This document shows positions 8,593 through 16,475 of a DNA stretch of 53,994 bases, one piece after another. Location of the stretch: positions 127,483-181,476 of the forward strand of contig DAYL01000034.1 in the NCBI GenBank assembly GCA_002508705.1, written 5' to 3'. The position numbers and the translations under genes are program-made. Within the stretch, counting starts at the first letter, position 1, and every line of letters begins with the position of its first letter. The notes under the pieces were generated by a model. The model saw nothing but the letters and a program-made list of their open reading frames with translations, was not told where the DNA came from and did not search any database. The stretch is from Methanoculleus sp. UBA374 (GTDB lineage Archaea > Halobacteriota > Methanomicrobia > Methanomicrobiales > Methanoculleaceae).

Positions 8593-9387
8593 TCATGTTT
8601 CCGCTCGCGTCACGATGATGCCCCCGAGCCCGTAGGCCGTGTGTTTTCCGACTTGGAGATACTCCCCGGCTTTGAGCAGGTTCCCCGCTTCGGGCATGAC
8701 CGCCGAGGTGTCGTAGGTTGCCCAGCCGGTGATGCCCTCGAACCGCAGGATCTTCCCCTCCCGGGAGCGGCGGGCGACCTCGACGGTTTCGACGGCGAAG
8801 TCGAGGATGGGTGCGTCTTGTTTGAGGAGACCGTCTGGAATGCGGCAGGGATAGTGTGCGGGATCGAAGCGTTTCGTCACCCGGTTGAACACCCTCGCCG
8901 ATGCCGCAAGGAGCGATCCTAAGGATGGCATGACCTCCATCCGGCCGCCCCGGACGAGGTGGACCGGCGTGACGAAGGAGACGGTCGTCAGGTCACCGAG
9001 TGGGAACTCCGGGATCTCCACGGTCTTTGCCGATATCTCGGTGACTCGGAAGCACCGCCCGGAAAAGTGCCGGGCGTTGTCATGGGCATGGATCCGGGAG
9101 AGGATCTCCGGGATATACCGCTTCCGGTCGCCGTGGACCTTGATGAATCCCTTAACCCCGCCGTTACCACGAAAGGCGAGGAGGGCGTAGGGGTTGATGT
9201 CGATCTCTTTCTCCTTGAAGACCATGCGGTAGGGGCACCTGTCGGCATCGGGGCAGTCCGGCAGGCACTCCGGTCGCGCGCACCGCAGGACGGTGCCGAG
9301 CCATCCTCTGAAGGCCGATCCGGTAAACGCCGGAAGATCGGCGTTCCGTGTGACCTTCAGATCGACGGAGATCAACGACGAACTCAT
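8593..9387 (-). CDS. cas6: CRISPR RNA-processing endoribonuclease Cas6
   Basis: A 264-residue Cas6-family RNase that cuts pre-crRNA within the repeats. The N-terminus LPAFTGSAFRGWLGTVLRC is the RAMP/Cas6 pattern; a Cys cluster follows (CLPDCPDADRCPYRMVF), seen in a subset of archaeal Cas6 proteins. The C-terminus carries the glycine-rich loop VGKHTAYGLGGIIV expected of Cas6. Possible catalytic histidines lie in IHAHDNARH. I prefer the ATG at 9387 over the GTG at 9408. The presence of Cas6 without an array in the window implies an array elsewhere. It probably opens the operon; an AT-rich box lies near 9435. Confidence 0.87.
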   Translation of the reverse strand: MSSSLISVDLKVTRNADLPAFTGSAFRGWLGTVLRCARPECLPDCPDADRCPYRMVFKEKEIDINPYALLAFRGNGGVKGFIKVHGDRKRYIPEILSRIHAHDNARHFSGRCFRVTEISAKTVEIPEFPLGDLTTVSFVTPVHLVRGGRMEVMPSLGSLLAASARVFNRVTKRFDPAHYPCRIPDGLLKQDAPILDFAVETVEVARRSREGKILRFEGITGWATYDTSAVMPEAGNLLKAGEYLQVGKHTAYGLGGIIVTRAET

Positions 9388-9639
9388 GGCAAGTGAATTG
9401 AAAGACACGGGAAGGCCCTTCTACTGAAGATCCATAAATGTTGCGAAATGTTTCCAAACTGGTATCCATATGAAATATGATTTCACATATTGTAGAGATT
9501 ATTTCAAAAAATCGCTACCGGGAGGAGACACCCTTCGAAATTCTTCGAGTTTCTCAAGCTCCGGCTCTGATGAACCGTCGCACCCTGCGGCCAGACACTC
9601 TTCGAATTTCTCACGTTCCTGCCGTACCGGCAGTCGTTC

Positions 9640-9900
9640 CCCGAGTGGCGATATGCGACTGGCCGAAGGGCAGGAGCATGAGAAAATGCTTCACGTTTTC
9701 AAGTTGCGATGGTCCATAGAACCGGAGCAGGAGCCCGAAGGTGGGGTGCCCAATGGAAAGCCGCGCCATCCTTGCCCGGGGTCCGGTTTTGATGGTAGAA
9801 ATTTTGGAGTTAAGTGTTCCGATCAGGATGTACCGAGGGTTCAGAGATCTTTTTGGGGCGGCCTCATTCTCTGGCGGCAGGAATCCATTCTGTTGTCCTC
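9640..9900 (-). pseudogene. possible frameshifted DUF1214-type fragment
   Basis: On the minus strand one frame reads NPRYILIGTLNSK, a second reads TPGKDGAAFHWAP and the first resumes with FGLLLRFYGPSQ. Read in order across frames, this resembles the C-terminal region of DUF1254/DUF1214 proteins (RYxIG..., SPGKDxxxNWLPAP, GPFxLxLRxYxP). The frame jumps and the lack of an upstream half suggest a decayed gene. This is pattern matching from memory across a frameshift, so confidence is modest. The rest of 9388-10149 holds nothing else I can name. Confidence 0.4.
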
Positions 9901-10149
9901 GGGTCATCGTTGCGTCTCCGGCGGACGAAGGAGATTTCATTTACGGACACCGAAGGGAATGCAGTACCTGCGGCTTCCGACCGGATAACTGGGGGTCGTT
10001 CATGTACCCGGTTCAGCGGTTCCTCCTTTCCGGTTCTCCTCCGGAGACCCGCGCAGCGTCGGACGAAGTCGGGGCGTGCAGGAGCCGATAGAAAGGATTT
10101 TTATCTGGGAAAGGAGCATTCTTGCATTGACACCCGCAATGAGAAGGGT

Positions 10150-10385
10150 ATGGAAACGGAAAAGGAATGGGCCGGGAACGGGACGGTGCTGATGAAGTTC
10201 TGGCTCCACATTGACCGGGACGAGCAGTTAAAGCGGTTCGTGGCCCGGGAGTTCAACCCGTTCAAGAACGATAAGATCACCGACGAGGGCTGGCGAAATC
10301 GGGGCAAATGGGATAACACGTGGCCGCAGCGAACGAGATGGTCGCGCGCACGAGCACCGCCTACGCGCCGTGGACGGTTGTGCCG
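10150..10385 (+). pseudogene. polyphosphate kinase 2 (PPK2) C-terminal fragment, frameshifted
   Basis: From the ATG at 10150 the frame gives GTVLMKFWLHIDRDEQLKRF and then NPFKNDKITDEGWRNRGKWD, the highly conserved C-terminal block of PPK2 (the K-I-T-x-x-D-W-R-N-R motif). At about 10310-10320 the homology moves to another frame: AANEMVARTSTAYAPWTVVP, the next PPK2 block. The N-terminal half with the Walker A motif is missing and the tail after APWTVVP does not match. So this is a truncated, frameshifted relic of an enzyme that transfers phosphate from polyphosphate to nucleotides. The family assignment is confident; a sequencing indel could explain the frameshift but not the missing N-terminus. 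Confidence 0.85.
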
Positions 10386-10640
10386 GAGACCGGCCGGACC
10401 GAGATCGTCGTCAAGACGAACGGTGTCGCCGCTCCCGGCGAAGCGCTTCAGTGGAAGTCCGGCCCCGGACGCTCACGTGCCTGCGGGTCGATATCTTCGA
10501 TCCATGCCCGCTCATGGTGATGAACAATGACGCGTCATCCGGATGGCCTTTGCAACTCCGATACGGTCGGTAACCCGCCGGACTCCGCAGACAAAAAAAC
10601 ATCATACCGGATTAAAATTTCAAAACAGCCGCAAAATTAT

Positions 10641-10714
10641 GCTGCTATGGGGATTCGAACCCCAGTCGAGGGAGTGAGAGTCCCTCATGATTGGCCGGTC
10701 TACACTATAGCAGC
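10641..10714 (-). tRNA. tRNA-Glu (CTC anticodon)
   Basis: 74 nt. Acceptor stem GCTGCTA/TAGCAGC, anticodon stem AGGGA/TCCCT around loop CTCTCAC (anticodon CTC), T arm TGGGG-TTCGAAT-CCCCA. No encoded CCA. The AT-rich TTTAAATA around 10752-10759 on the minus strand is a fitting TATA box. No intron. Confidence 0.95.
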
Positions 10715-10902
10715 ACGTTACATCAATGTGCTCTAAATCATTGGATCTTTTGTTATTTAAACCTATCTCACGCCCCCCTCTCTTCAATCATGCCTGCATC
10801 TCCGCAATCGGGGCTCAATATGGGCTGGGATTCTCTCTTCGCTTCGTGATTTCTCTCATAGACACCAATAAGTAGCTTCCCTGCATATGTATACGGGCAG
10901 TA

Positions 10903-12018
10903 ATGAGCAGCGTTGATGAGCAGATACGGGAACTTGAGGACGAACTCAAAAAAACCCCGTACAACAAAGCGACCTCCAAGCACATCGGCCGCCTCAAGGC
11001 AAAAATCGCGAAAATCCGTGATGAAGCGGTAGCCCGGGCCATGGCCTCCGCAGGAGGGGGCGAGGGCTACTCCGTGAAAAAATCGGGAGACGCCACGGTG
11101 GTTCTGGTCGGTTTCCCGTCCGTCGGTAAAAGTACGCTGCTCAACAGACTCACCGGCTCTAACCTCTCGGAGACGGCGGCCTATGCCTTCACGACCGTCT
11201 CCGTGATCCCGGGGACGATGGAGCACCGGGGCGCAAAGATCCAGATCCTTGATATCCCCGGCCTGATCGCCGGAGCCGCCATGGGGAAAGGCCGCGGGAA
11301 AGAGGTCATCGCCGTCGTGCGGAGCGCCGACCTGATCCTCGTCCTGGTCGACGTCTTCAACGGGCAGCATGTGGACGTCCTTCTCCGCGAGCTCCACGAT
11401 GCCGGTATCCGGATCAACCGGCTAAAACCCGACATCACCATAAAAAAAGCCGGGAACGGGGGTATCAGGCTGAACACAGTCGGCGCCGTCGACCTCGACC
11501 TCGAGGAGATCCGCGCCATCCTCGCGGAGAACAGGATCGTCAACGCGGACGTTCTGATCCGCAACGAAGTCACGCAGGACGACTTTATCGATGCGATGAT
11601 CGGCAACCGGGTATACGTCCCTGCGTTCATTGCGGTCAACAAGGTCGATCTGGTGGACGAGAAGACGCGGACGGGGATAGAGAAGGAGTTGATCGACCGG
11701 TTCGGTGAAGCGCCCGTCATGGTCTCGGCGCACAGCGGCTACCGTATTGAGGACCTCAAAGACGCCATATTCAATAACCTGGGATTCATGCGGGTCTATT
11801 TAAAGCCGGTCGGCGGCCCTGCGGATATGGACGAGCCGCTGATCATCCGGAGTCCGGCGACCGTCGAGGATGTCTGCAATCGTCTCCACCGGGATTTCGC
11901 GGACAAGTTTCGGTATGCAAAGGTCTGGGGAAGATCAGCAAAACACGATGCGCAGCGGGTCGGCCTCACCCACAAACTTGCGGACGGTGACGTCCTCACC
12001 GTCGTCACCCGCCGCTGA
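10903..12018 (+). CDS. DRG-family GTP-binding protein with TGS domain
   Basis: A 371-residue OBG/DRG-type GTPase, linked in eukaryotes and archaea to ribosome-associated functions. A coiled helical N-terminus (about 1-50) precedes the G domain: P-loop GFPSVGKST (70-78), switch II DIPGLIAGAAMGKGRG, NKVD for guanine recognition. The C-terminal about 80 residues form the TGS domain (VYLKPVGGPADMDEPL ... LADGDVLTVVTRR). Full length for the archaeal DRG family. It stands alone with its own promoter region; its end overlaps the end of trm1 by 14 bp on the opposite strand. Confidence 0.93.
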   Translation: MSSVDEQIRELEDELKKTPYNKATSKHIGRLKAKIAKIRDEAVARAMASAGGGEGYSVKKSGDATVVLVGFPSVGKSTLLNRLTGSNLSETAAYAFTTVSVIPGTMEHRGAKIQILDIPGLIAGAAMGKGRGKEVIAVVRSADLILVLVDVFNGQHVDVLLRELHDAGIRINRLKPDITIKKAGNGGIRLNTVGAVDLDLEEIRAILAENRIVNADVLIRNEVTQDDFIDAMIGNRVYVPAFIAVNKVDLVDEKTRTGIEKELIDRFGEAPVMVSAHSGYRIEDLKDAIFNNLGFMRVYLKPVGGPADMDEPLIIRSPATVEDVCNRLHRDFADKFRYAKVWGRSAKHDAQRVGLTHKLADGDVLTVVTRR

Positions 12019-13120
12019 TCACTTTTTCGAGGACCGGGAGAGGCGCATCGGTTTTTACAGCGGTTCCCGAGTAGTGCGCACGGCTTGCCCGGTAGCCGAG
12101 CGTCCGTAATCGCTCGATGACGGTCCCGATGCTGCCGGGAGAGACCCGGAGCGACTTTGCTACGACATGGTAGTCGTAGTGGCTTGAGGTATCCAGTTCC
12201 TGCCGGCAGGTCTCAAGCAGCCGCGCGATCTCTCTCCCCGTCCCGACCGGGACACCGGCGAGCGCCTCCTGCATCTCCTGAAGCGTCCGATCGGCGTTGA
12301 TCCTTCCGGTCCAGAGGGGTCCGACCGGCACGAGGTCCGCACCGCATAGCGGGCACTCCTCCGGTTCGGGGAGCATTCCGGTCTGTTCCGTTCGGTAGAG
12401 ACAGTGCGGGCACTGCATCACATAGCCGATCCGCGCAAGCGTCCGGTCGGCCGCCGCCGCCCCCTCCCGGAGCCGGAGGTGCAGGCGGTGGAAGTGCTCG
12501 TGCGCGTAGCAGAAGAGGGGTTCTACACCCCGGTCATACTTGACAACCTCACGCACAACAAACCCAAGCAGCGTTCGGAGGCCGACTTCGGCGTGATACT
12601 CGGTGTTCCGGGGGCGGGAGAAGTAGCGGCGCATGCCTGCTTTCAGGTGCGCCCCGCAGAGGGGGGCGGTGTCGGTGGCGGTGACGAAGAGGTAATTCCC
12701 GGCGCTCCTTGCCGCGGAATCGATGAACGGCGCCGGTGTCCCGAAGGGGTCGAGGTCGACGGCATCGAACGTCCTCTCGCTCATCAGCGCATTCGCGTCC
12801 CCGCGGGTGACCTCGGCGGCAAGACCCAGCGCTTCCACATTCTGCCGGGCAAGGTCGATCGCTCTTGAACTCCGGTCGTTGATCGTTACCGGGACCCCTA
12901 CTTCGTGCGCCACCCGGAGCCCCCGAACGCCGGACGCCCCCATGGCGTCAAGGTAACTCTCCGGCCGCAGGATAGAGAGCAGGAGGATGGTGGCGTCCCG
13001 GTTCAGTTCCATACGTGAGTTATAAAAAACCGGACCGCTTCCCGGCGGGAACTGAAGATGAGGGTCCTGCTTCGGTACGAAAAACCTGGTCCTCCCTTCA
13101 GTAACCTCAACGATATCCAT
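12005..13120 (-). CDS. trm1: tRNA (guanine26-N2)-dimethyltransferase Trm1
   Basis: A 371-residue SAM-dependent enzyme that makes N2,N2-dimethylguanosine at position 26 of tRNA. Start VEVTEGRTRFFVP and FYNSRMELNRDATILLL are Trm1 signatures; SAM binding around LDAMGASGVRGLR; catalytic-site segment VDLDPFGTPAPFIDSA. A zinc-type cluster follows (CPHCLYRTEQTG ... CPLCGADLVPVGPLW). The C-terminal helical domain is typical. Monocistronic and convergent with the DRG gene. Confidence 0.95.
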   Translation of the reverse strand: MDIVEVTEGRTRFFVPKQDPHLQFPPGSGPVFYNSRMELNRDATILLLSILRPESYLDAMGASGVRGLRVAHEVGVPVTINDRSSRAIDLARQNVEALGLAAEVTRGDANALMSERTFDAVDLDPFGTPAPFIDSAARSAGNYLFVTATDTAPLCGAHLKAGMRRYFSRPRNTEYHAEVGLRTLLGFVVREVVKYDRGVEPLFCYAHEHFHRLHLRLREGAAAADRTLARIGYVMQCPHCLYRTEQTGMLPEPEECPLCGADLVPVGPLWTGRINADRTLQEMQEALAGVPVGTGREIARLLETCRQELDTSSHYDYHVVAKSLRVSPGSIGTVIERLRTLGYRASRAHYSGTAVKTDAPLPVLEKVISGG

Positions 13121-13191
13121 GCTTCCGAAAAAAGGGTGGATGCTCGATACCCTTATACCTTCTCATGAATAACACTCTTACTCCGGCATAT

Positions 13192-13266
13192 GGGCTTGTG
13201 GCCTAGCCCGGACATGGCGTCAGCCTCCTAAGCTGAATGTCGGGGGTTCAAATCCCCCCAAGCCCG
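13192..13266 (+). tRNA. tRNA-Arg (CCT anticodon)
   Basis: 75 nt. Acceptor GGGCTTG/CAAGCCC, anticodon stem TCAGC/GCTGA with loop CTCCTAA (anticodon CCT), T arm GGGGG-TTCAAAT-CCCCC, discriminator G. A TATA-like CTTATACC lies about 35-40 bp upstream (13150-13157). A short T-run follows at 13268-13272. Confidence 0.95.
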
Positions 13267-13341
13267 TCATTTTTCGAGGTTACCACTCCCGGCAGACCCT
13301 CGGGTTATTTATCGTCTACCAGAGAACCTGATCCTTTAGGA

Positions 13342-14181
13342 ATGAGCGCTTCTGCTTTCATCAGGATTACTCGCCCCCACAACGCCGTCGTCGCCGGCCT
13401 TACCGCGCTCCTCGGGTATCTCATCGCCACAGGGACCCTCACGCCGCCGTCGCTCCTGCTTGCCGTGACCGTCGCGCTCATCACCGCCGGCGGGAACGTG
13501 ATCAACGATCTCTATGATGTCGAGATCGACCGGATCAACCGACCGGAGCGGCCCATACCGTCCGGAGAGATCAGTCTTGCCGGTGCAAAGTTGTACACGG
13601 TGGCCCTCTTTTCCGGGGGGATCGCGATTGCCGTCCTGACAACGCCCCTCTGCCTTGCAATAGCCGTCATAAACTCGGTGATCCTTGTTGCATACGCCGT
13701 CTTGTTGAAACGGGTCCCGGTCTGCGGCAACATGGCCGTCGCCTACCTGACGGCGAGCGTTTTCCTCTTTGGCGGGGCGTTCGCGGGCATCGCAGGACTC
13801 GTCCAGAACCTATCGCTTGCAGCGATCACGTTCCTTGCGACCCTCGCGCGGGAGGTCCTGAAAGACGCAGAGGACGTGGACGGGGATGCGGCGGGAGGCG
13901 CACGCACTCTTCCCATGGTCATCGGCGTCCGGTGGACGGGGGTGCTCGCGTTTGCCTGTGCCTGCGGTGCCGTCGCGGTGAGCCTCCTGCCCTTCGGCGA
14001 CTGGTGGGGCCCCTTTTACCTTGCCGCCATCGCGGTTGTCGATAGCGTCATCCTCTTCGGGGCCGCCCGGGGGGCCATGTGCACGACGCCGGCCTGCGTC
14101 CGGGAGTCGCGGGCGACGTCGATCCTGCGAACCGGGATGTTCGCCGCGCTTGCGGTCTTTGCGGTTGCCGCGGTAATGTAA
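13342..14181 (+). CDS. UbiA-family prenyltransferase, likely DGGGP synthase
   Basis: 279 residues; an integral membrane enzyme that adds the second geranylgeranyl chain to geranylgeranylglyceryl phosphate in archaeal lipid synthesis. Polyprenyl-diphosphate binding motif NDLYDVEIDRINRPERP (the NDxxDxxxD motif) and a second acidic motif in REVLKDAEDVDGDAAGGART (the DxxxD region). Eight or so hydrophobic segments fill the rest. I chose the ATG at 13342; the open frame extends upstream into the tRNA-Arg gene without coding sense. UbiA proteins also act in quinone and heme paths, but this motif spacing and the archaeal setting favour the lipid role. Confidence 0.88.
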   Translation: MSASAFIRITRPHNAVVAGLTALLGYLIATGTLTPPSLLLAVTVALITAGGNVINDLYDVEIDRINRPERPIPSGEISLAGAKLYTVALFSGGIAIAVLTTPLCLAIAVINSVILVAYAVLLKRVPVCGNMAVAYLTASVFLFGGAFAGIAGLVQNLSLAAITFLATLAREVLKDAEDVDGDAAGGARTLPMVIGVRWTGVLAFACACGAVAVSLLPFGDWWGPFYLAAIAVVDSVILFGAARGAMCTTPACVRESRATSILRTGMFAALAVFAVAAVM

Positions 14182-14340
14182 AACCGTGTCCCTGCACCGT
14201 CCCCCCTGTGAAGAGACCGGGTTCATCCGGTATCCTCTCCAGCCGCGGCGAACATCCCGGGGCGTCTTTCCGGTTTTCGGAATAATCGCATAATTTTATC
14301 TTGTTGCGGACCGAGTTGTTTTATCTAAAAGGAGATCTTC

Positions 14341-14751
14341 ATGAAAGTTTACCGGCACGGGGACACGTATATAGCACCAAAAGGTTCCTTTTTTGACGGA
14401 AACGTGAAGATAGACGGAAACTTCATCACCCCTCCGGAGACGCACATCTGGGGCAACCTGCTGGTTTCCGGCCGCCTCGAACTCGGGCCGTGCTCAACCG
14501 TCGGCGGTTTTATCGAGGCCGGGAACATCATCGTCGGCCATGATGCAAAGATAAAAGGGCCGCTCCGTGTCAAAACGACCGTCACCATCTGCGACAACGC
14601 ATGTCTTTGCTCCATCCGTGCGGGAGGAGACATCACTCTCCGGCCGGGGGTCAGCGTCGGGGACGTCAACAGCGACGAGACGATCTTCGTCTACGGCAAG
14701 GTCGCGAGCGAGCGGTTATTCGGCAGGGCCGTGAAGGTCTACGGCACCTGA
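14341..14751 (+). CDS. bactofilin-like beta-helix protein
   Basis: 136 residues, no membrane segment. The sequence is a string of short repeats of the left-handed or right-handed beta-helix type (GNVKIDGNFI, GNLLVSGRLEL, GGFIEAGNIIVG, GPLRVKTTVTI, AGGDITLRPG), as in polymer-forming bactofilins and related DUF583 proteins. A good Shine-Dalgarno sequence AAGGAGAT sits at 14330-14337. The role in archaea is not established; a scaffold role is inferred. Its last 36 bp overlap the convergent DUF116 gene. Confidence 0.7.
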   Translation: MKVYRHGDTYIAPKGSFFDGNVKIDGNFITPPETHIWGNLLVSGRLELGPCSTVGGFIEAGNIIVGHDAKIKGPLRVKTTVTICDNACLCSIRAGGDITLRPGVSVGDVNSDETIFVYGKVASERLFGRAVKVYGT

Positions 14752-15420
14752 TGGGTGTTCGAGGCCGAGCAGAGCGGCATCTCTCACCGCGGCCCAGTCC
14801 GCTATCGTCTCCACGCACCCGTCCTTTATGTTCACGACACCGAGTGCGGTAATCCCTACCCGGTCGCACATATCGATCCCGTCCTTCACTTCTATAAGAC
14901 AGCCGACGCCGATGATCGCCTGCGGACGATACTTTTTAGCCATTCGCTTGATGAACGTCGAGCCCGGGACGATGAAGACGCGATACCCGATGCGCTCCAG
15001 CCACTCCACGTTCTCCCCGACCGGACAGCGGCCGCAGTTCCGGCATTTCAGGCCTTCCGGCGTCAGGTGCGCCGGACACTGTGCCGAACGCAGACACTGG
15101 GGCAGAAAGACCGCCCGCCGCTCAATCGGCGTCTCGGCAAAGGCTTTGGTGTTCATCGTGTTCCTGAGCGTTATGAAGAACGTGATGAGGTCCTTATCAT
15201 CCAGCCCGAGGAGTTTGCAGAACGCCTTCACGAGTCCCTCCAGGAGGACCATGCCGGGGATCAGGATGCGCGGCAGGTAAAATTTTCCCCTGGTGATAGA
15301 GGCGGTGGCGATGATCGCGAGAGCTATCGCTGCAAACAGCATTCCGAGGATAAGGAAGAGCGTAACCTCCCCGATGAGGATCATCAGCCCGGTCCAGATC
15401 CCCGAATCGAAAACGGTCAT
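14716..15420 (-). CDS. DUF116 membrane-anchored cysteine-rich protein
   Basis: 234 residues. Two hydrophobic segments near the N-terminus (about 8-60) anchor it; the rest is cytosolic and rich in Cys: FLPQCLRSAQCPAH, GLKCRNCGRCPVG, GVGCLIEVKDGIDMC. This layout is that of DUF116 proteins, common in methanogens and often in redox gene neighbourhoods; the Cys set suggests an iron-sulfur or zinc site. Function unknown. Last gene of the minus operon, overlapping mtnA by 4 bp. Confidence 0.85.
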   Translation of the reverse strand: MTVFDSGIWTGLMILIGEVTLFLILGMLFAAIALAIIATASITRGKFYLPRILIPGMVLLEGLVKAFCKLLGLDDKDLITFFITLRNTMNTKAFAETPIERRAVFLPQCLRSAQCPAHLTPEGLKCRNCGRCPVGENVEWLERIGYRVFIVPGSTFIKRMAKKYRPQAIIGVGCLIEVKDGIDMCDRVGITALGVVNIKDGCVETIADWAAVRDAALLGLEHPSGAVDLHGPAE

Positions 15421-16475
15421 TTTCCGGCTCCCCCGACAAACTGAAAAGATCCGTCATACGGAGGCCGGAGCACCCCGATATCCGTGATAATTGCGCTGAC
15501 GAGGTCGAGCGGGGTGGCGTCGAAGGCGTAGTTGAGCACGTTTACGTCGTCGGGAGCAAGTTGCCGGTCGCCGCAGTAGGCGAGTTCGGCCCGGTCACGC
15601 TCCTCGACGGTGATCTCTTTCTCGGTCCGGGCGAGATCGAACGTAGAGACCGGCGCTGCGACGTAGAACGGGACCCCGTGGTGATGGGCGGCGACAGCGT
15701 GCATATAAGTCCCGATCTTGTTAAAAACCGCGTCATTTGTTATCCGGTCCGCGCCGACGATGACAAGGTCGATCATCCCCTTCCGCATAAGGTATGCCGC
15801 CGAGGAGTCGGGGATGAGGGTCACGTCGATCCCGTCCCGGGCAAGTTCCCAGCAGGTGAGCCGGGACCCCTGGTTCAGCGGCCGGGTCTCGCAGGCGATC
15901 ACCCGGATCTCCTTCCCTGCCGCAACCGCCGACCGGATGACCCCGAGCGCCGTTCCCCAGCACCGGCAGGCGAGCGCTCCCGCGTTGCAGTGAGTGAGCA
16001 CCGTACATGCTGTCGGGAGGAGTTCCTCCCCGAACGCGCCGAGCCTCCGGCAGGCCAGTTCGTCCTCATCGGCGACGGCATTCGCCTCGGCGACCGCGAG
16101 TTCCTTCGCCTCGGCGACCGATGCGGCCATCGCCACCTTCCTCTGCACGCGGTCGACCCCCCATGCGAGGTTGACCGCGGTCGGGCGGGTGCTCCTGAGC
16201 AGGTCTGCGGCCCGTCTGATCTCATTCTGGAATTGCCCGGGGTCCGTCTCGGTGCTCCGGACGGCTGCAAGTGCTACGCCCATCGCGCCGGCGATACCGA
16301 GCGCCGGTGCCCCCCGGATCTCAAGCCTCCTGATCGCCCGGGCGAGGTCTTCGACGGTGGTGCACCGCATCAGATCGCACCTTCCCGGGAGGAGGGTCTG
16401 GTCGATGTAGACGATACCCTCGTTCTCCGGGTCCCATGCGATGGTACAGAGGTCTTCTCTCTCCGGCATGCTCAC
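15417..16475 (-). CDS. mtnA: S-methyl-5-thioribose-1-phosphate isomerase (MtnA family)
   Basis: 352 residues of the eIF2B-like isomerase fold. Signature LEIRGAPALGIAGAMGVALA, catalytic Cys region LTHCNAGALACRCWGTALGV, then ETRPLNQGSRLTCWEL and the catalytic Asp region IVGADRITNDAVFNKIGTY. It converts methylthioribose-1-phosphate to the ribulose form; in methanogens the homologue also handles 5-deoxyribose-1-phosphate from spent radical SAM reactions. Coupled by ATGA to both neighbours. Ribose-1,5-bisphosphate isomerase is the main alternative, but the CNAG-ALAC and GSRLT patterns fit MtnA. Confidence 0.88.
   Translation of the reverse strand: MSMPEREDLCTIAWDPENEGIVYIDQTLLPGRCDLMRCTTVEDLARAIRRLEIRGAPALGIAGAMGVALAAVRSTETDPGQFQNEIRRAADLLRSTRPTAVNLAWGVDRVQRKVAMAASVAEAKELAVAEANAVADEDELACRRLGAFGEELLPTACTVLTHCNAGALACRCWGTALGVIRSAVAAGKEIRVIACETRPLNQGSRLTCWELARDGIDVTLIPDSSAAYLMRKGMIDLVIVGADRITNDAVFNKIGTYMHAVAAHHHGVPFYVAAPVSTFDLARTEKEITVEERDRAELAYCGDRQLAPDDVNVLNYAFDATPLDLVSAIITDIGVLRPPYDGSFQFVGGAGK

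Noticed and set aside
9541..9624. Two 25-bp segments, about 58 bp apart, upstream of cas6, that look like degenerate CRISPR repeats
   Set aside because: Only two copies with poor identity, and on the minus strand they read as a charged coiled-coil-like coding fragment (for example ELEKLEE). No array structure.
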